NCBI GenBank assembly: GCA_029246605.1 | Contig: JAQWMV010000153.1 | Location: forward strand, 1 to 39,403 | Origin: Pseudomonadales bacterium | Lineage (GTDB): Bacteria > Pseudomonadota > Gammaproteobacteria > Pseudomonadales > Azotimanducaceae | Direction: 5' to 3' | Length of the DNA: 39,403 nt | Shown: piece after piece, positions 27,851 through 38,459 of the stretch | How the letters are laid out: every line of letters starts with the position of its first letter | Position numbering within the stretch: the stretch's first letter is position 1 | Made by a program: the position numbers and the translations under genes | Notes under the pieces: model-generated | The model's database searches: none | Told to the model about the DNA's origin: nothing | The model's input: only the letters and a program-made list of their open reading frames with translations

Positions 27851-29125
27851 ATGAAATTCGGCATCTTTTACGAACATCAATTGCCCCGTCCCTGGCGCGA
27901 GGGGGCCGAGCTCAAGCTATTTCAGGATGCCTTGGAACAGGTTGAACTGGCCGATCGCATAGGGATCGATCATGCCTGGGAGGTTGAGCATCATCTTTTA
28001 GAAGAGTATTCGCATTCCTCAGCACCAGAGATATTCCTGGCGGCAGCGTCGCAACGGACCAAAAATATACGTCTGGGCCATGGCATTCGTCAGGTCATCG
28101 CGAATTACAATCATCCCGCAAGAACGGCTGAATGCATTGCAACGTTGGATCTGGTGTCCAACGGCCGGGTGGACTTTGGCACCGGGGAGTCGGCGGCGAT
28201 CCTGGAGCTAGACGGATTCGACGTTCCCGTAGCGTCGAAACGGGCGCAGTATCTGGAGGCCACCGAGCAAATAGCCAATATGCTGGCGATGGACCGTTAC
28301 CGCGGTTTTAAGGGCAAATACTTTGAGATGCCCTGTAGAAATATAGTACCCAAAACCGTACAAAAACCACATCCACCGATGTGGGTGGCCTGTTCCAGTC
28401 GCGAAACCATCAAGATGGCGGCAAGGTTGGGTATCGGCGCATTAACATTCGCTTTTGTAGATCCCTCGGAAGCCAGACATTGGGTGGATGAGTACTACGA
28501 TATTATTAAAAGCGATAAGTGCGTACCGATTGGTCATACGGTCAATGCAAACATCTGCATGGTCACAAGCTTTTCCTTACATCAGGATCGGGAGGAAGCA
28601 ATAAAACGAGGCTTGGAAGGTTTCGAGTTCTTTGGCTTTGCGCTTGGCTCTTTGTATGGTTTTGGTGAACACAGACCTGGAAGGACTAATCTGTTTGAGC
28701 AATTTAAAACCCTGCGTGATAAGCGATTGAGCGAAAGTCCATTGGATTTCAGCAGAGCGTTACTGGCTGAAAAAGGTGGCATCGGGACACCGGATGACAT
28801 GCGCAAACACCTAAAGAAATTCGAGGACGTCGGTGTTGATCAGGTCACGCTCATTCAGCAGGCAGGGCTGAACAAGCATGAACATATTTGCGAGTCACTG
28901 GCGCGATTTGGAAGTGAAGTGTTACCTGAGTTTAAAGCAAGGGAAGCCGCAAGAGAGGCCAAAAAATCCGGAGAACTAGCGCCTTACATCGCAGCAGCGA
29001 TGGCTCGTAAGCAGTATATGCCAGCACTTAAGGAGGATGAGATCCCGACATTTCCTGCCCTCGGTCGGTCCGTCGTTGAAGGTCAAGCAGACCCAAACAA
29101 AGCGGTTGTAAAAAGTAAGTCTTAG
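27851..29125 (+). CDS. LLM class flavin-dependent oxidoreductase (luciferase-like)
   Basis: A 424-aa TIM-barrel flavin monooxygenase of the bacterial luciferase family. The N-terminal strand is MKFGIFYEHQLPRPW. The segments LADRIGIDHAWEVEHH, RTKNIRLGHGI and LDLVSNGRVDFGTGE are typical of the family, as is PHPPMWVACSSRET. A C-terminal part of about 70 residues is basic and acidic (FKAREAAREAKKSGE). The substrate cannot be told from sequence. Its neighbours (hemB, an ABC-F gene) suggest no pathway, so it is likely an accessory gene. It has its own promoter and overlaps the convergent ABC-F gene by four bases. Confidence 0.85.
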   Translation: MKFGIFYEHQLPRPWREGAELKLFQDALEQVELADRIGIDHAWEVEHHLLEEYSHSSAPEIFLAAASQRTKNIRLGHGIRQVIANYNHPARTAECIATLDLVSNGRVDFGTGESAAILELDGFDVPVASKRAQYLEATEQIANMLAMDRYRGFKGKYFEMPCRNIVPKTVQKPHPPMWVACSSRETIKMAARLGIGALTFAFVDPSEARHWVDEYYDIIKSDKCVPIGHTVNANICMVTSFSLHQDREEAIKRGLEGFEFFGFALGSLYGFGEHRPGRTNLFEQFKTLRDKRLSESPLDFSRALLAEKGGIGTPDDMRKHLKKFEDVGVDQVTLIQQAGLNKHEHICESLARFGSEVLPEFKAREAAREAKKSGELAPYIAAAMARKQYMPALKEDEIPTFPALGRSVVEGQADPNKAVVKSKS

Positions 29126-30987
29126 GCTTCAAGTGTTTGAGTGATTTCCAACCACTCGGTTTCGCGATCGTTGATCTGTGTTTTTAGTTCTATCTGGTCC
29201 TTAAGCAATTGTTGAAGGCTACTACCCTGTTCTCGTGTATAGATATCGGGATCAGAAAGTGCTGTTTCGACCTCCTGTATTTTGCGCTGAAGCCTGTCCA
29301 TTTGTTGTTCAATAGCTCTGATACGAGTGCGTAGTTGTCTGGCGGTTTTATGGCCGGGGACTTTCGCTTTCTCGGGTGGAGAATCTTGAGGTATTTCCCC
29401 GGTGTTTGTTTCGGCACCAGTGCATTTAGAAAAGATTCTTGTTTTGTAGTCTGATAGGTCTCCCTCGAAGCGCTGTACCCTGCCATCTTCAATCAGCAGA
29501 AATTCATTCACGGTGTTGGCCAGTAGATGTCGATCATGAGAAATAAGTACGATGGCACCGGAAAATTCCTGGAGTGCAACGGTCAGCGCCTGGCACATAT
29601 CCATATCAAGATGATTGGTGGGTTCGTCCAGTAATAACAGATTTGGCTTTTGGTAAGCGATGATAGAAAGTGCGAGTCGAGCCTTTTCACCACCCGATAG
29701 TGTACTCACAGACTGGCTCACCTGATCGCCTTGAAAATCAAAGCCACCTAAGTAGTCTCTCACCTGTTGTGCGGATACGGATTTGTTCAGGGCCTGTATG
29801 TGGGTAAAGGCAGACTCGTCCAATCTCAGATTCTCGACCTGCTGTTGTGAGTAGTAACCAATTTTCAGATTGATACCGTGGGTTCTTTCCCCCTGCAATA
29901 TTTCAAGACTCCCTGCCAAACTGCGCATCAGAGTGGATTTCCCTGCACCGTTGTGTCCCAGTAATCCGTATCTATCGCCGGGCTGCAAACTAAGCCGAAC
30001 CTTATTTAGTACGGCCTCCTGGTAACCGAGGGAAGCTTTATCTAAAGACAGCAAAGGGTTTGAGATCTTGCCGGCTGTCGGAATAGTGAAATGAAACGGA
30101 GAGTCAATGTGTGCAGGCGCAATCAGTTCCATTCGAGCCAGCGCCTTCAAGCGGCTTTGTGCCTGACGCGCTTTGGTTGCTTTCGCCCTAAAGCGGCGCA
30201 CGAAATCTTGCATATGCGCAACCTCGCGTTGCTGTCGCTGATAGTTGCTCTGCTGCTCAGACAGGCGGGCAGCCTTTAGTTCCTCGAAGCGAGAATAGTT
30301 TCCGCGGAAAAATTCAATAATCTTGTGATTCAGATAAGCGATTTGGTTTACACATTCGTCCAGAAACGCTCTGTCATGTGAAATTAACAGCAAGGTGCCC
30401 TGGTACTTTTTGATCCAATTTGATAGCCAGAGGATAGCGTCTAGGTCCAGATGGTTTGTAGGTTCATCCAGTAACATTAGATCTGATGGTTGCATGAGTG
30501 TGCGCGCGAGGTTCAGGCGAATCTGCCAGCCACCGGAGAAGGCATTCACCGGTTGAAGCAACTCATCCTGATTGAAGCCCAGACCGATCATGAGTTGCTC
30601 GGCGCGCGCTCGTGCAGAATAACCATCGATGGCGGCCATCTGCTCATGCAGTTCCGCTAAGTGCTCGAATCGCTCTTCCTGTTCGGCTTCAGCAAGGGCT
30701 GCGCTAGCGGAAAAAAAGGCCTGATCCCCGGCAAGCACGTACTCGACCCCTGAGATTGCAGAGCTGATAGTTTCCTGTTGCATGTATGCCAAACGCGTTC
30801 CTGACGGGTAATCAACCTCTCCGGCCTCACCGTCCAATTCCCCAGCAATGAGTTTGAACAGACTGGTTTTTCCAGAGCCATTAGCGCCAACCAGACCAGT
30901 CTTTGTACCTTTACCAATGGTGAAAGAAACGTCCTGGAACAGCAGTTCCGTGCCGCGGCGCAAGGCGAGATTGGTTAGTGTCAACAT
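29122..30987 (-). CDS. ABC-F family ATPase (YheS/Uup type)
   Basis: A soluble protein with two ABC domains and no membrane domain; such proteins act on the ribosome. Domain 1 has Walker A GANGSGKT (residues 34-41) and signature FSGGWQIRLNLARTLM followed by LLLDEPTNHLD. Domain 2 has Walker A GHNGAGKST and signature LSGGEKARLALS followed by LLLDEPTNHLD. The linker between the domains is basic and helical (QQREVAHMQDFVRRFRAKATKARQ is partly visible). A C-terminal coiled coil follows (RTRIRAIEQQMDRLQRKIQE). At 621 aa it is closest to YheS in length, but Uup is possible. Confidence 0.9.
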   Translation of the reverse strand: MLTLTNLALRRGTELLFQDVSFTIGKGTKTGLVGANGSGKTSLFKLIAGELDGEAGEVDYPSGTRLAYMQQETISSAISGVEYVLAGDQAFFSASAALAEAEQEERFEHLAELHEQMAAIDGYSARARAEQLMIGLGFNQDELLQPVNAFSGGWQIRLNLARTLMQPSDLMLLDEPTNHLDLDAILWLSNWIKKYQGTLLLISHDRAFLDECVNQIAYLNHKIIEFFRGNYSRFEELKAARLSEQQSNYQRQQREVAHMQDFVRRFRAKATKARQAQSRLKALARMELIAPAHIDSPFHFTIPTAGKISNPLLSLDKASLGYQEAVLNKVRLSLQPGDRYGLLGHNGAGKSTLMRSLAGSLEILQGERTHGINLKIGYYSQQQVENLRLDESAFTHIQALNKSVSAQQVRDYLGGFDFQGDQVSQSVSTLSGGEKARLALSIIAYQKPNLLLLDEPTNHLDMDMCQALTVALQEFSGAIVLISHDRHLLANTVNEFLLIEDGRVQRFEGDLSDYKTRIFSKCTGAETNTGEIPQDSPPEKAKVPGHKTARQLRTRIRAIEQQMDRLQRKIQEVETALSDPDIYTREQGSSLQQLLKDQIELKTQINDRETEWLEITQTLEA

Positions 30988-31109
30988 AAGATGGTTTAAC
31001 GTAAGCGAAGGGCCAGTTTAGCATTCTGCGGGCGCCCGATGTGATAGTTGCTTTTACACAAAGCATTGGTATTGAATGTAGCAATTGTAGCTAAAGGAGA
31101 AACACAGTC

Positions 31110-31565
31110 ATGATGATCAAGGTAATGGTCTTCATTGTGGTACTGGCCTTCGCCGGCCCATTTTTTATCAAAGGGCCTGATGGAAAACCTTTGCTGACTA
31201 TCGACGAATTCATGTCTGATCTGTCTCCTGAGAATCTGATTCCCAATGCCGTAAAGTGAGCAGCAGAGCCAACAGCACGGGCGCTGACCAAGGTTTATAG
31301 GTGGCAGGATGAAGATGGTGTGTGGCAGTTTTCCGATAACCCTAATGATGCTCCCGGCGCAGAAGTCATGGAGTTAGACGGTAAAATCAATACCATTGAG
31401 TCTGTTGCTCCTCAGCCTGTTACAAAATCGCCCACAGCGATTCCAGGTGTCGCTACTGTATCGCCAGGCCAGGCTGCTGAGTTAATAAATACGGTAAACA
31501 ATCTGCAGGAAACTATCTACCAGCGCAAAGCAGATATGGATGCACTGAGCGGTATGCAGCGCTAG
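31110..31565 (+). pseudogene. DUF4124 domain protein interrupted by an in-frame TGA
   Basis: An exported or membrane-anchored protein. The ATG at 31110 follows AAGGAG by ten bases. The first part reads MMIKVMVFIVVLAFAGPFFI then KGPDGKPLLTIDEF, and codon 50 is TGA (31257-31259). The same frame continues AAEPTARALTKVYRWQDEDG then VWQFSDNPND, the DUF4124 pattern, to a TAG at 31563-31565. The two halves belong to one protein family, so this is one gene split by a single base change; without it the product is 151 aa. The second half has no good start site. The function of the family is unknown. The end overlaps dsbB by four bases. Confidence 0.72.
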
Positions 31566-32056
31566 CGTATCGGTCTTACGATCTGAAATACATTTATCGC
31601 AATCAATCCGATAAAACCAACCAGCGTCCAGCCGGGGATACTAATACCAAAGAGTGTCCAGGCAATCTCGGCACAGGAGCCATCACCTGTAAGAATCATA
31701 TTCAGAACTTCGGTCAGTGGAAGCACCTCTAGTAGATAGTCAAGGCCTGGTCCGCAGGCGGGAACCTGATCTTTGGGTAGACTCTGCAGCCACAGCTGGC
31801 GAATAGCTAGCGCGGCACCAAGAGCGGCGGCCAGAATGGCACCAATGGCGTAAACACGGATGCCACGCACACCAGGGTGATGTACTGCTGCTATCAGAGT
31901 CACGAGCCCGGTCACAATAACCATCACCCGTTGCAGAATACACAAAGGACAGGGTTCCAAGTCCATAGCGTGTTCCATAAAAAGCGCGATGCCCATGAGT
32001 GCTGTGCACCCTGCGAATATCAAAAAATTAATGCTGCGTGAGCTGGGTAGATTCAT
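31562..32056 (-). CDS. dsbB: Disulfide bond formation protein DsbB
   Basis: An inner-membrane quinone reductase that reoxidises DsbA. Four transmembrane helices are visible. The first cysteine pair is Cys36-Cys39 (EPCPLCILQR), and the second is Cys101 and Cys128 (PACGPGLDYLLE and GDGSCAEIAW). At 164 aa it is of usual length. Its start lies inside the end of acpH (29-base overlap). Confidence 0.95.
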   Translation of the reverse strand: MNLPSSRSINFLIFAGCTALMGIALFMEHAMDLEPCPLCILQRVMVIVTGLVTLIAAVHHPGVRGIRVYAIGAILAAALGAALAIRQLWLQSLPKDQVPACGPGLDYLLEVLPLTEVLNMILTGDGSCAEIAWTLFGISIPGWTLVGFIGLIAINVFQIVRPIR

Positions 32057-32651
32057 AATTTTGGACCGTATGGAGTTGTACCCAATTGTTTGAAAATGTC
32101 ACAAGTTCTGGAAAGAAAGTGGCGAAGTCCGCCTCCAGCGATTGTGCATGTTTCTCGAACTGAGTGAAACCGGATGCTAGTGGATTGTCTCTCTTAAGTT
32201 TACCAGAGAGGTATACCAAGGAGCGCTCGATAAACGCTGTGCTGCCATATTTTTCCATCGATCTATTGGAATGCATGTGCTTTGCTCGTAGAAGGCTGGA
32301 CTCTGATAACTGATCGGCATGATCCAATACTTCAGAGAGTGAACGGGCACAAAAATCTTCCAGCGATTCTGTGTGATAGTGGCGCCAGAATCGCGCCAGG
32401 AAGTGGTCATAAACAATATCAGTGATGATACCCCCGTAGCGTCGATAGGGTTTGTCGAAGCGTTTGTGACTCGCCTGTACCAGGGGATGAGCATCGGTAA
32501 ATGCGTCAATGCTGCGGTGCAGCTGTATCCCGGTTGCTATGCTCGGTGAAAAACGATCTGTCAGTCTGCCTCTGACCTCGTCGGCAAGCATGTTGCCAAC
32601 GAGTAAATCTGGGGAACCATCGGCGAGCGTAAAATGTGCCAGATGGTTCAT
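32028..32651 (-). CDS. acpH: Acyl carrier protein phosphodiesterase
   Basis: An HD-like metal hydrolase that removes the 4'-phosphopantetheine from acyl carrier protein. The family pattern MNHLAHFTLAD, then LVGNMLADEVRG, then GIQLHRSIDAFTDAHP and DIVYDHFLARFW is clear. At 207 aa it is slightly longer than E. coli AcpH (193). It overlaps gshA by four bases (ATGA) and dsbB by 29 bases, so the three are likely one transcript. Confidence 0.9.
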   Translation of the reverse strand: MNHLAHFTLADGSPDLLVGNMLADEVRGRLTDRFSPSIATGIQLHRSIDAFTDAHPLVQASHKRFDKPYRRYGGIITDIVYDHFLARFWRHYHTESLEDFCARSLSEVLDHADQLSESSLLRAKHMHSNRSMEKYGSTAFIERSLVYLSGKLKRDNPLASGFTQFEKHAQSLEADFATFFPELVTFSNNWVQLHTVQNYESTQLTQH

Positions 32652-34183
32652 AGCAAAGACTCGTAGTCACGTTCTATTTCAGCAAGGTACTCGGTAAAAG
32701 ACGGTTCTGTCTGTGCCTCTTTTTGTTGCTGTGCAATCATTGAGGTACGGGTGAGTTCATTGAAATAATTTTTTTCGGAGTCGGTGAGTGGCTGCGCCAG
32801 AAAATATTCGCGATGTTCGCGTGCGGTCACTAGCGCGAATTCATGGAAGGACGCATTCTGCATATCGTTCAACATCTTTCCACTGGGTGTTAATTCAGGT
32901 TGATTAAGTTTCCGCGCCTGGACCGACAGGGCTGAGCAGTGATCATCATGTCCAGTCAGCGAATCGAGAAACTCTGCGATCGGCAATAGCTCATCTAACA
33001 GCCCTGTCCCCCAGTCGGTTAAAGTTAATCGCTGGCCCATGTCACTTAACATGGTGGGCCTGCGCCCGCCATGTACGACCGCCTGCATATTCGCTTCAAC
33101 ACTCGCGCATAGGACGTCGTCGTGATCTGGGCTCGGTGTTAACAAACAATAAATTAGTAACGTGTCGATAAAGTTAATCGTATCCGCTTCAATGCCTACG
33201 GGCGCATAAGGGCAGACGTCGAGTAGCCTGACCTCGATATACTCTACGCCGTCTCTGTGGAGCGCCCGTAGTAGATTCTCGCCGTCATCGGGGACGCGCT
33301 TGGCTCTAATGGAGGTATAGAATTCAGCCTCGGACTGCAGGATATTGGCATTGAGCTGTTGACCGGGTTTGCCCGCGGTATAGTCATCATGCTTGGTGGT
33401 AATGGCGGTGGCTAGTGTGTTTATGTAGTTATCAAGAGAGTTGTAGCAAATATCGAGTAGCCCTGCCTGGGTTGCGCTTTGATATCCTAAACCACCGTTA
33501 CGTAGTGATGTTGCATCTGGTTGATACCAGGTACCACTGTCGAGCTGCATAAGATTATGGTTTCTGTCGGTTAAGAATGTGGAAGAAACCGCAGGTGAAG
33601 CCCCGAATAGGTAAGTTGGTAACCAAGAAAAACGGCGGAAGTTTCGCATTAAATCAAAGTGCCGTCGGTTGCGGAAATCTGCTGTTGTCTCAGAAGTTGT
33701 CTCGATTTTTTGCAGAGCACGCCAAAATGAATCCGGCATTGAAAAGTTGTAATGGACAGCGCAAATGGTCTGCATGGTTCGCCCATATCGATAGCCTAGT
33801 CCATGTCGGTAGGTCTCTTTTAATCTCGCGAGATTGGAACTGCCATATTGCGCCAGTGGTATTTCTGTCGTTAATGAGCAGGGCATGCTGGTGGGCCAAA
33901 GCAGTCCCCCTTGCAATCCTGAGTAAACGAAACGATGCGTGTCGTTAAGCTGGTCAAGCGCTTCATCAACGGACTTACACACTGGTGTAATGAGTTCCAG
34001 TTGAGACTCAGAAAAATCTGTAGTGATAAGGGGATGACAAAGTTTTGAACCGAGAAAATCCGGATGGAGGGTTCGAGCAAGTTCACCCTTGACATCCGTG
34101 CGCAATGTTTCACGCTCCAGGCCGCGTCGAATATCAAGTGAGTTGGCATCCTGTCTAACAATAGACTTAAGGGTATCGAGCAT
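32648..34183 (-). CDS. gshA: Glutamate-cysteine ligase
   Basis: The first step of glutathione synthesis. The 511-aa protein has the gammaproteobacterial GshA pattern: RGLERETLRTDVKGELA, TDFSESQLELITP, then AVHYNFSMPD and YIEVRLLDVCPYAPVGIE. E. coli GshA is 518 aa. It is followed by acpH with an ATGA overlap and preceded by hslR, with only 11 bases between. Confidence 0.96.
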   Translation of the reverse strand: MLDTLKSIVRQDANSLDIRRGLERETLRTDVKGELARTLHPDFLGSKLCHPLITTDFSESQLELITPVCKSVDEALDQLNDTHRFVYSGLQGGLLWPTSMPCSLTTEIPLAQYGSSNLARLKETYRHGLGYRYGRTMQTICAVHYNFSMPDSFWRALQKIETTSETTADFRNRRHFDLMRNFRRFSWLPTYLFGASPAVSSTFLTDRNHNLMQLDSGTWYQPDATSLRNGGLGYQSATQAGLLDICYNSLDNYINTLATAITTKHDDYTAGKPGQQLNANILQSEAEFYTSIRAKRVPDDGENLLRALHRDGVEYIEVRLLDVCPYAPVGIEADTINFIDTLLIYCLLTPSPDHDDVLCASVEANMQAVVHGGRRPTMLSDMGQRLTLTDWGTGLLDELLPIAEFLDSLTGHDDHCSALSVQARKLNQPELTPSGKMLNDMQNASFHEFALVTAREHREYFLAQPLTDSEKNYFNELTRTSMIAQQQKEAQTEPSFTEYLAEIERDYESLL

Positions 34184-34194
34184 CAGTATCTTGC

Positions 34195-34572
34195 CTAAAG
34201 GTTTTGATCACGGAACTTGCGAATAAGCCTGCGGTCCCGCTTGCTTGGCGGTACTTGTGAAATGAGGGCGCCTGCAGATCTTCGCTGCATGCTCTGAAGG
34301 TTGCGATTCTCAATGCTTTCCTCGGTTTCTGTGTAGAGTAACTGTGCAGCAGGTGCCCCACTCCGCTTGTCCGTAACATTTTTTACGATAACAGTTTTCT
34401 TGTCCCATCCCTGGCTGATGACCAACTCATTGTTAATCTGTACATCCTTACTGGGCTTCCCCCTTTTGCCATTGACGTGCACTTTCCCGCCTTCGATGGC
34501 CTCCTTGGCTTTAGCGCGAGTCTTAAAAAAGCGTGCCGCCCATAGCCATTTGTCGAGCCGTACCCCTGTCAC
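34195..34572 (-). CDS. hslR: Heat shock protein 15, S4-domain RNA-binding protein
   Basis: Known in E. coli to bind the 50S subunit with stalled nascent chains. The S4 domain is at the N-terminus (VRLDKWLWAARFFKTRAKA then EAIEGGKVHVNGKRGKPSKD). The C-terminal tail is basic (PPSKRDRRLIRKFRDQNL), as in Hsp15. At 125 aa it is close to the E. coli length (133). Confidence 0.93.
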   Translation of the reverse strand: MTGVRLDKWLWAARFFKTRAKAKEAIEGGKVHVNGKRGKPSKDVQINNELVISQGWDKKTVIVKNVTDKRSGAPAAQLLYTETEESIENRNLQSMQRRSAGALISQVPPSKRDRRLIRKFRDQNL

Positions 34573-34736
34573 GATCCTGTTTCCAGCTGGTAAAAAATTT
34601 CGAGCATCGAGAGTTTTCTGCTATCAAAATAATAGAAGCATGATCTTATCACGGCGCGGGCACGCGGTTGATGTTGTCCCTGTCCGCGCGTTGGTGTTCA
34701 ATGTAGATTCTGAGGTAATCATCCGTGGTAATTGTA

Positions 34737-35549
34737 ATGTCAGATTTTCTTCCGGAAATAATCAAGATAAGTCGTGCTGCTGGTGCAGCTATTTTAAAAG
34801 TTTATGAAGAGGGTGACTTCTCTATTGAAATAAAAGCGGATGATTCCCCCCTAACACGAGCTGATCTTGCTGCGCATGAAATTATTGTTGCTGGTTTGAA
34901 CGAACTGGCGCCAGAGATACCTGTGTTATCAGAAGAATCTGACGCAATTGACTATGAAACAAGAGCCCAATGGCACCGTTACTTTCTGGTGGACCCATTG
35001 GATGGTACAAAAGAGTTTATCAATCACAATGGCGAGTTCACCGTAAATATAGCGTTGATTGATGATGGTGTTCCGATAATGGGCGTGGTGTATGTCCCTG
35101 TTAAGGATATTCTGTATGCTGCAAGCCAAGTGGGTGAGAAGCTGGCCTATTGTATTGAGAACAATGAACGTAGAACGATAAAGACACGTGCATTGCATCA
35201 GGATCAACCTCTGACCCTCGTAGCGAGTCGCAGGCACGGTGGTGATGCATTGGTTTCTATGGTGCAACAGCTGGAACGCAGTTTTCCAGCTGTTGATACC
35301 ATGAATATGGGTAGTTCGCTCAAGCTATGTCTCGTTGCGGAAGGACAGGCGGATATATATCCCAGGCTCGCGCCTACCTCAGAGTGGGACACCGCTGCGG
35401 CGCAAGCCATTGTTGAAGCCGCGGGGGGACTGGTTCTCGATGTCGATTTTGAACCGCTACGCTATAACACGAAAGCGTCGTTGCTTAATCCCCATTTTCT
35501 GGTTTTTGGTGATGAAGCCTTCGATTGGCGGCAAGTTCTCGCCGATTAA
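34737..35549 (+). CDS. cysQ: 3'(2'),5'-bisphosphate nucleotidase CysQ
   Basis: An inositol-monophosphatase-fold enzyme that removes PAP formed in sulfate assimilation. The metal-binding motifs are DPLDGTKEFI and the later WDTAAAQAIVEAAGG. The N-terminal KADDSPLTRADLAAH and VLSEES are typical. The ATG at 34737 is used (270 aa); a GTG at 34725 adds four codons with no better ribosome binding site. It is divergent from hslR. Confidence 0.94.
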   Translation: MSDFLPEIIKISRAAGAAILKVYEEGDFSIEIKADDSPLTRADLAAHEIIVAGLNELAPEIPVLSEESDAIDYETRAQWHRYFLVDPLDGTKEFINHNGEFTVNIALIDDGVPIMGVVYVPVKDILYAASQVGEKLAYCIENNERRTIKTRALHQDQPLTLVASRRHGGDALVSMVQQLERSFPAVDTMNMGSSLKLCLVAEGQADIYPRLAPTSEWDTAAAQAIVEAAGGLVLDVDFEPLRYNTKASLLNPHFLVFGDEAFDWRQVLAD

Positions 35550-35756
35550 TCCTGCTTTTTTGAAATCATCATGAATTCTATTCATCTAATGCCCCAAGGT
35601 TGCTGTGGCTACCACCAGAACCCACGTCTTTAGTAGGGTACAGGGCGTCGCTCATCCACAAGGTGCAAGGCATGGGGATTTCACGAGTTTCAGGTTGATA
35701 CCTCCTGCATCATAAATTCATGGGTTGTACGGGCGTTCACCGGGTTCAGCTATATA

Positions 35757-35809
35757 GCCTTGTCACCACAGAATACGCTGTCCGGTCAAGGCTAGGCCTA
35801 TAAGCCTTG
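35757..35809 (+). other. Mutually exclusive hairpins
   Basis: CAAGGCT (35787-35793) can pair with the upstream GCCTTG (35757-35762) or with the downstream AGCCTTG (35803-35809, 9-base loop). The two pairings exclude each other. No T-run follows, so it is not a standard terminator or attenuator. Confidence 0.4.
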
Positions 35810-35904
35810 GTTTACCCAGGACTAGGAGAGATGAGGATAGACAGGGAGGGAAATTGGTCTCAGCTAGCCAAGCTGTACGCGCATCCTTCCTGCCGAGGAG
35901 AACA

Positions 35905-35920
35905 CTGTATATACATACAG
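35905..35920 (+). promoter_or_regulatory. LexA (SOS) box-like palindrome
   Basis: CTGTATATACATACAG fits the gammaproteobacterial LexA consensus CTGT-N8-ACAG with an alternating AT core, and is palindromic at 14 of 16 positions. No recognisable SOS gene follows. Only very short frames start downstream (for example at 35953 and 35979), and rpoD is about 560 bases away. Confidence 0.45.
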
Positions 35921-35945
35921 CTTAGGCTAGAGAGGAGTCTAATAT

Positions 35946-36220
35946 AACCGCTATGAAATCCAAATAGAAGATTACAAAAATGGAGATTCCTGTTGTCTTT
36001 GTGCCTTGACATTGAGGAAAAGAATATAAGGTTATGAATTGCTGAAAGAAAAGTTCTTCATTTGAGAATAATACTCTGTGAGTTCTCATTAGGAAAAATA
36101 TTCATAGAGAAATAACGTTTTGAAGCGCGACTATCGGATTGTTTGAGGTCGGATAATCATAGGTCAAATGAACCTCATGGATGTCGATGAGATTGATCGA
36201 CCAATGGTGTGTTTCAAGAC
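35946..36220. other. AT-rich stretch without recognised genes
   Basis: Contains only very short open frames on the plus strand, such as a 17-codon frame at about 36168. A TTGACA at 36006-36011 resembles a -35 box, but its nearest TATAAG is only 13 bases away, too close for a standard promoter. No repeat or RNA gene was recognised. Confidence 0.5.
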
Positions 36221-36439
36221 CTAGACGGTAGCGAATTTTTCTTTTTTTATGAAATAGTTATGGACAATTAAGAGGTATAAAATAATAATATCTGGCGTGA
36301 GCAAGTTGGGTTCGGATAGAACATTAGCGGAGGCTAAATCATCCCAGTATTTGTAACCGTTTGTCATGTAACCCTTCGAATCTCGGCATTCGATGCCATA
36401 TACCCAGCGGGGTGGATTTTTTCTAAATTTTTTCAACAA
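36221..36439 (-). CDS. Hypothetical protein, doubtful
   Basis: A 72-codon frame with a TTG start, upstream of and divergent from rpoD. The first half looks protein-like (RWVYGIECRDSKGYMTNGYK then YWDDLASAN). The second half is low-complexity and hydrophobic (IIILYLLIVHNYF). I do not recognise a family. It could be a decayed gene fragment or a chance frame in AT-rich DNA. Confidence 0.25.
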   Translation of the reverse strand: MLKKFRKNPPRWVYGIECRDSKGYMTNGYKYWDDLASANVLSEPNLLTPDIIILYLLIVHNYFIKKEKFATV

Positions 36440-36477
36440 AATTGTTATCCAAGTAAAACCTATGGAGCCTACGGTCT

Positions 36478-38403
<1,926 letters not shown>

Positions 38404-38412
38404 AACCGAAAT

Positions 38413-38445
38413 TCTCGCCACGATTCTGTGGCGAGACTATTCTTA
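38413..38445 (+). terminator. Terminator after rpoD
   Basis: TCTCGCCAC (38413-38421) and GTGGCGAGA (38428-38436) form a perfect 9-bp stem with a 6-base loop ten bases after the rpoD stop. The tail CTATTCTTAT is only moderately T-rich. Confidence 0.7.
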
Positions 38446-38459
38446 TCTCCCCTCCACAC

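Larger units (their letters stand above)
35585..35945. other. Hairpin-rich non-coding island, identity unknown
   Basis: No convincing gene lies here. The segment is more GC-rich than the AT-rich stretch after it, and it can form several hairpins. GGTT...GTGG CTA CCAC...AACC is at 35598-35622 with a symmetric internal loop. A perfect 10-bp palindrome GCTATATAGC is at 35749-35758. GCCTTG (35757-35762) can pair with CAAGGC (35787-35792), enclosing ACAG/CTGT. Such nested hairpins with internal loops suggest a structured RNA or the non-coding end of an insertion sequence (IS110/IS1111-type elements carry a bridge RNA there). That link is inference from overall look only; no transposase is present. 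Confidence 0.35.

Noticed and set aside
35550-36477. Known housekeeping RNA (6S, tmRNA, RNase P, 4.5S) or a tRNA before rpoD
   Set aside because: I looked for their conserved core sequences and for tRNA T-arm and acceptor patterns and found none. The TTCGAATC near 36375 lacks a matching tRNA fold.
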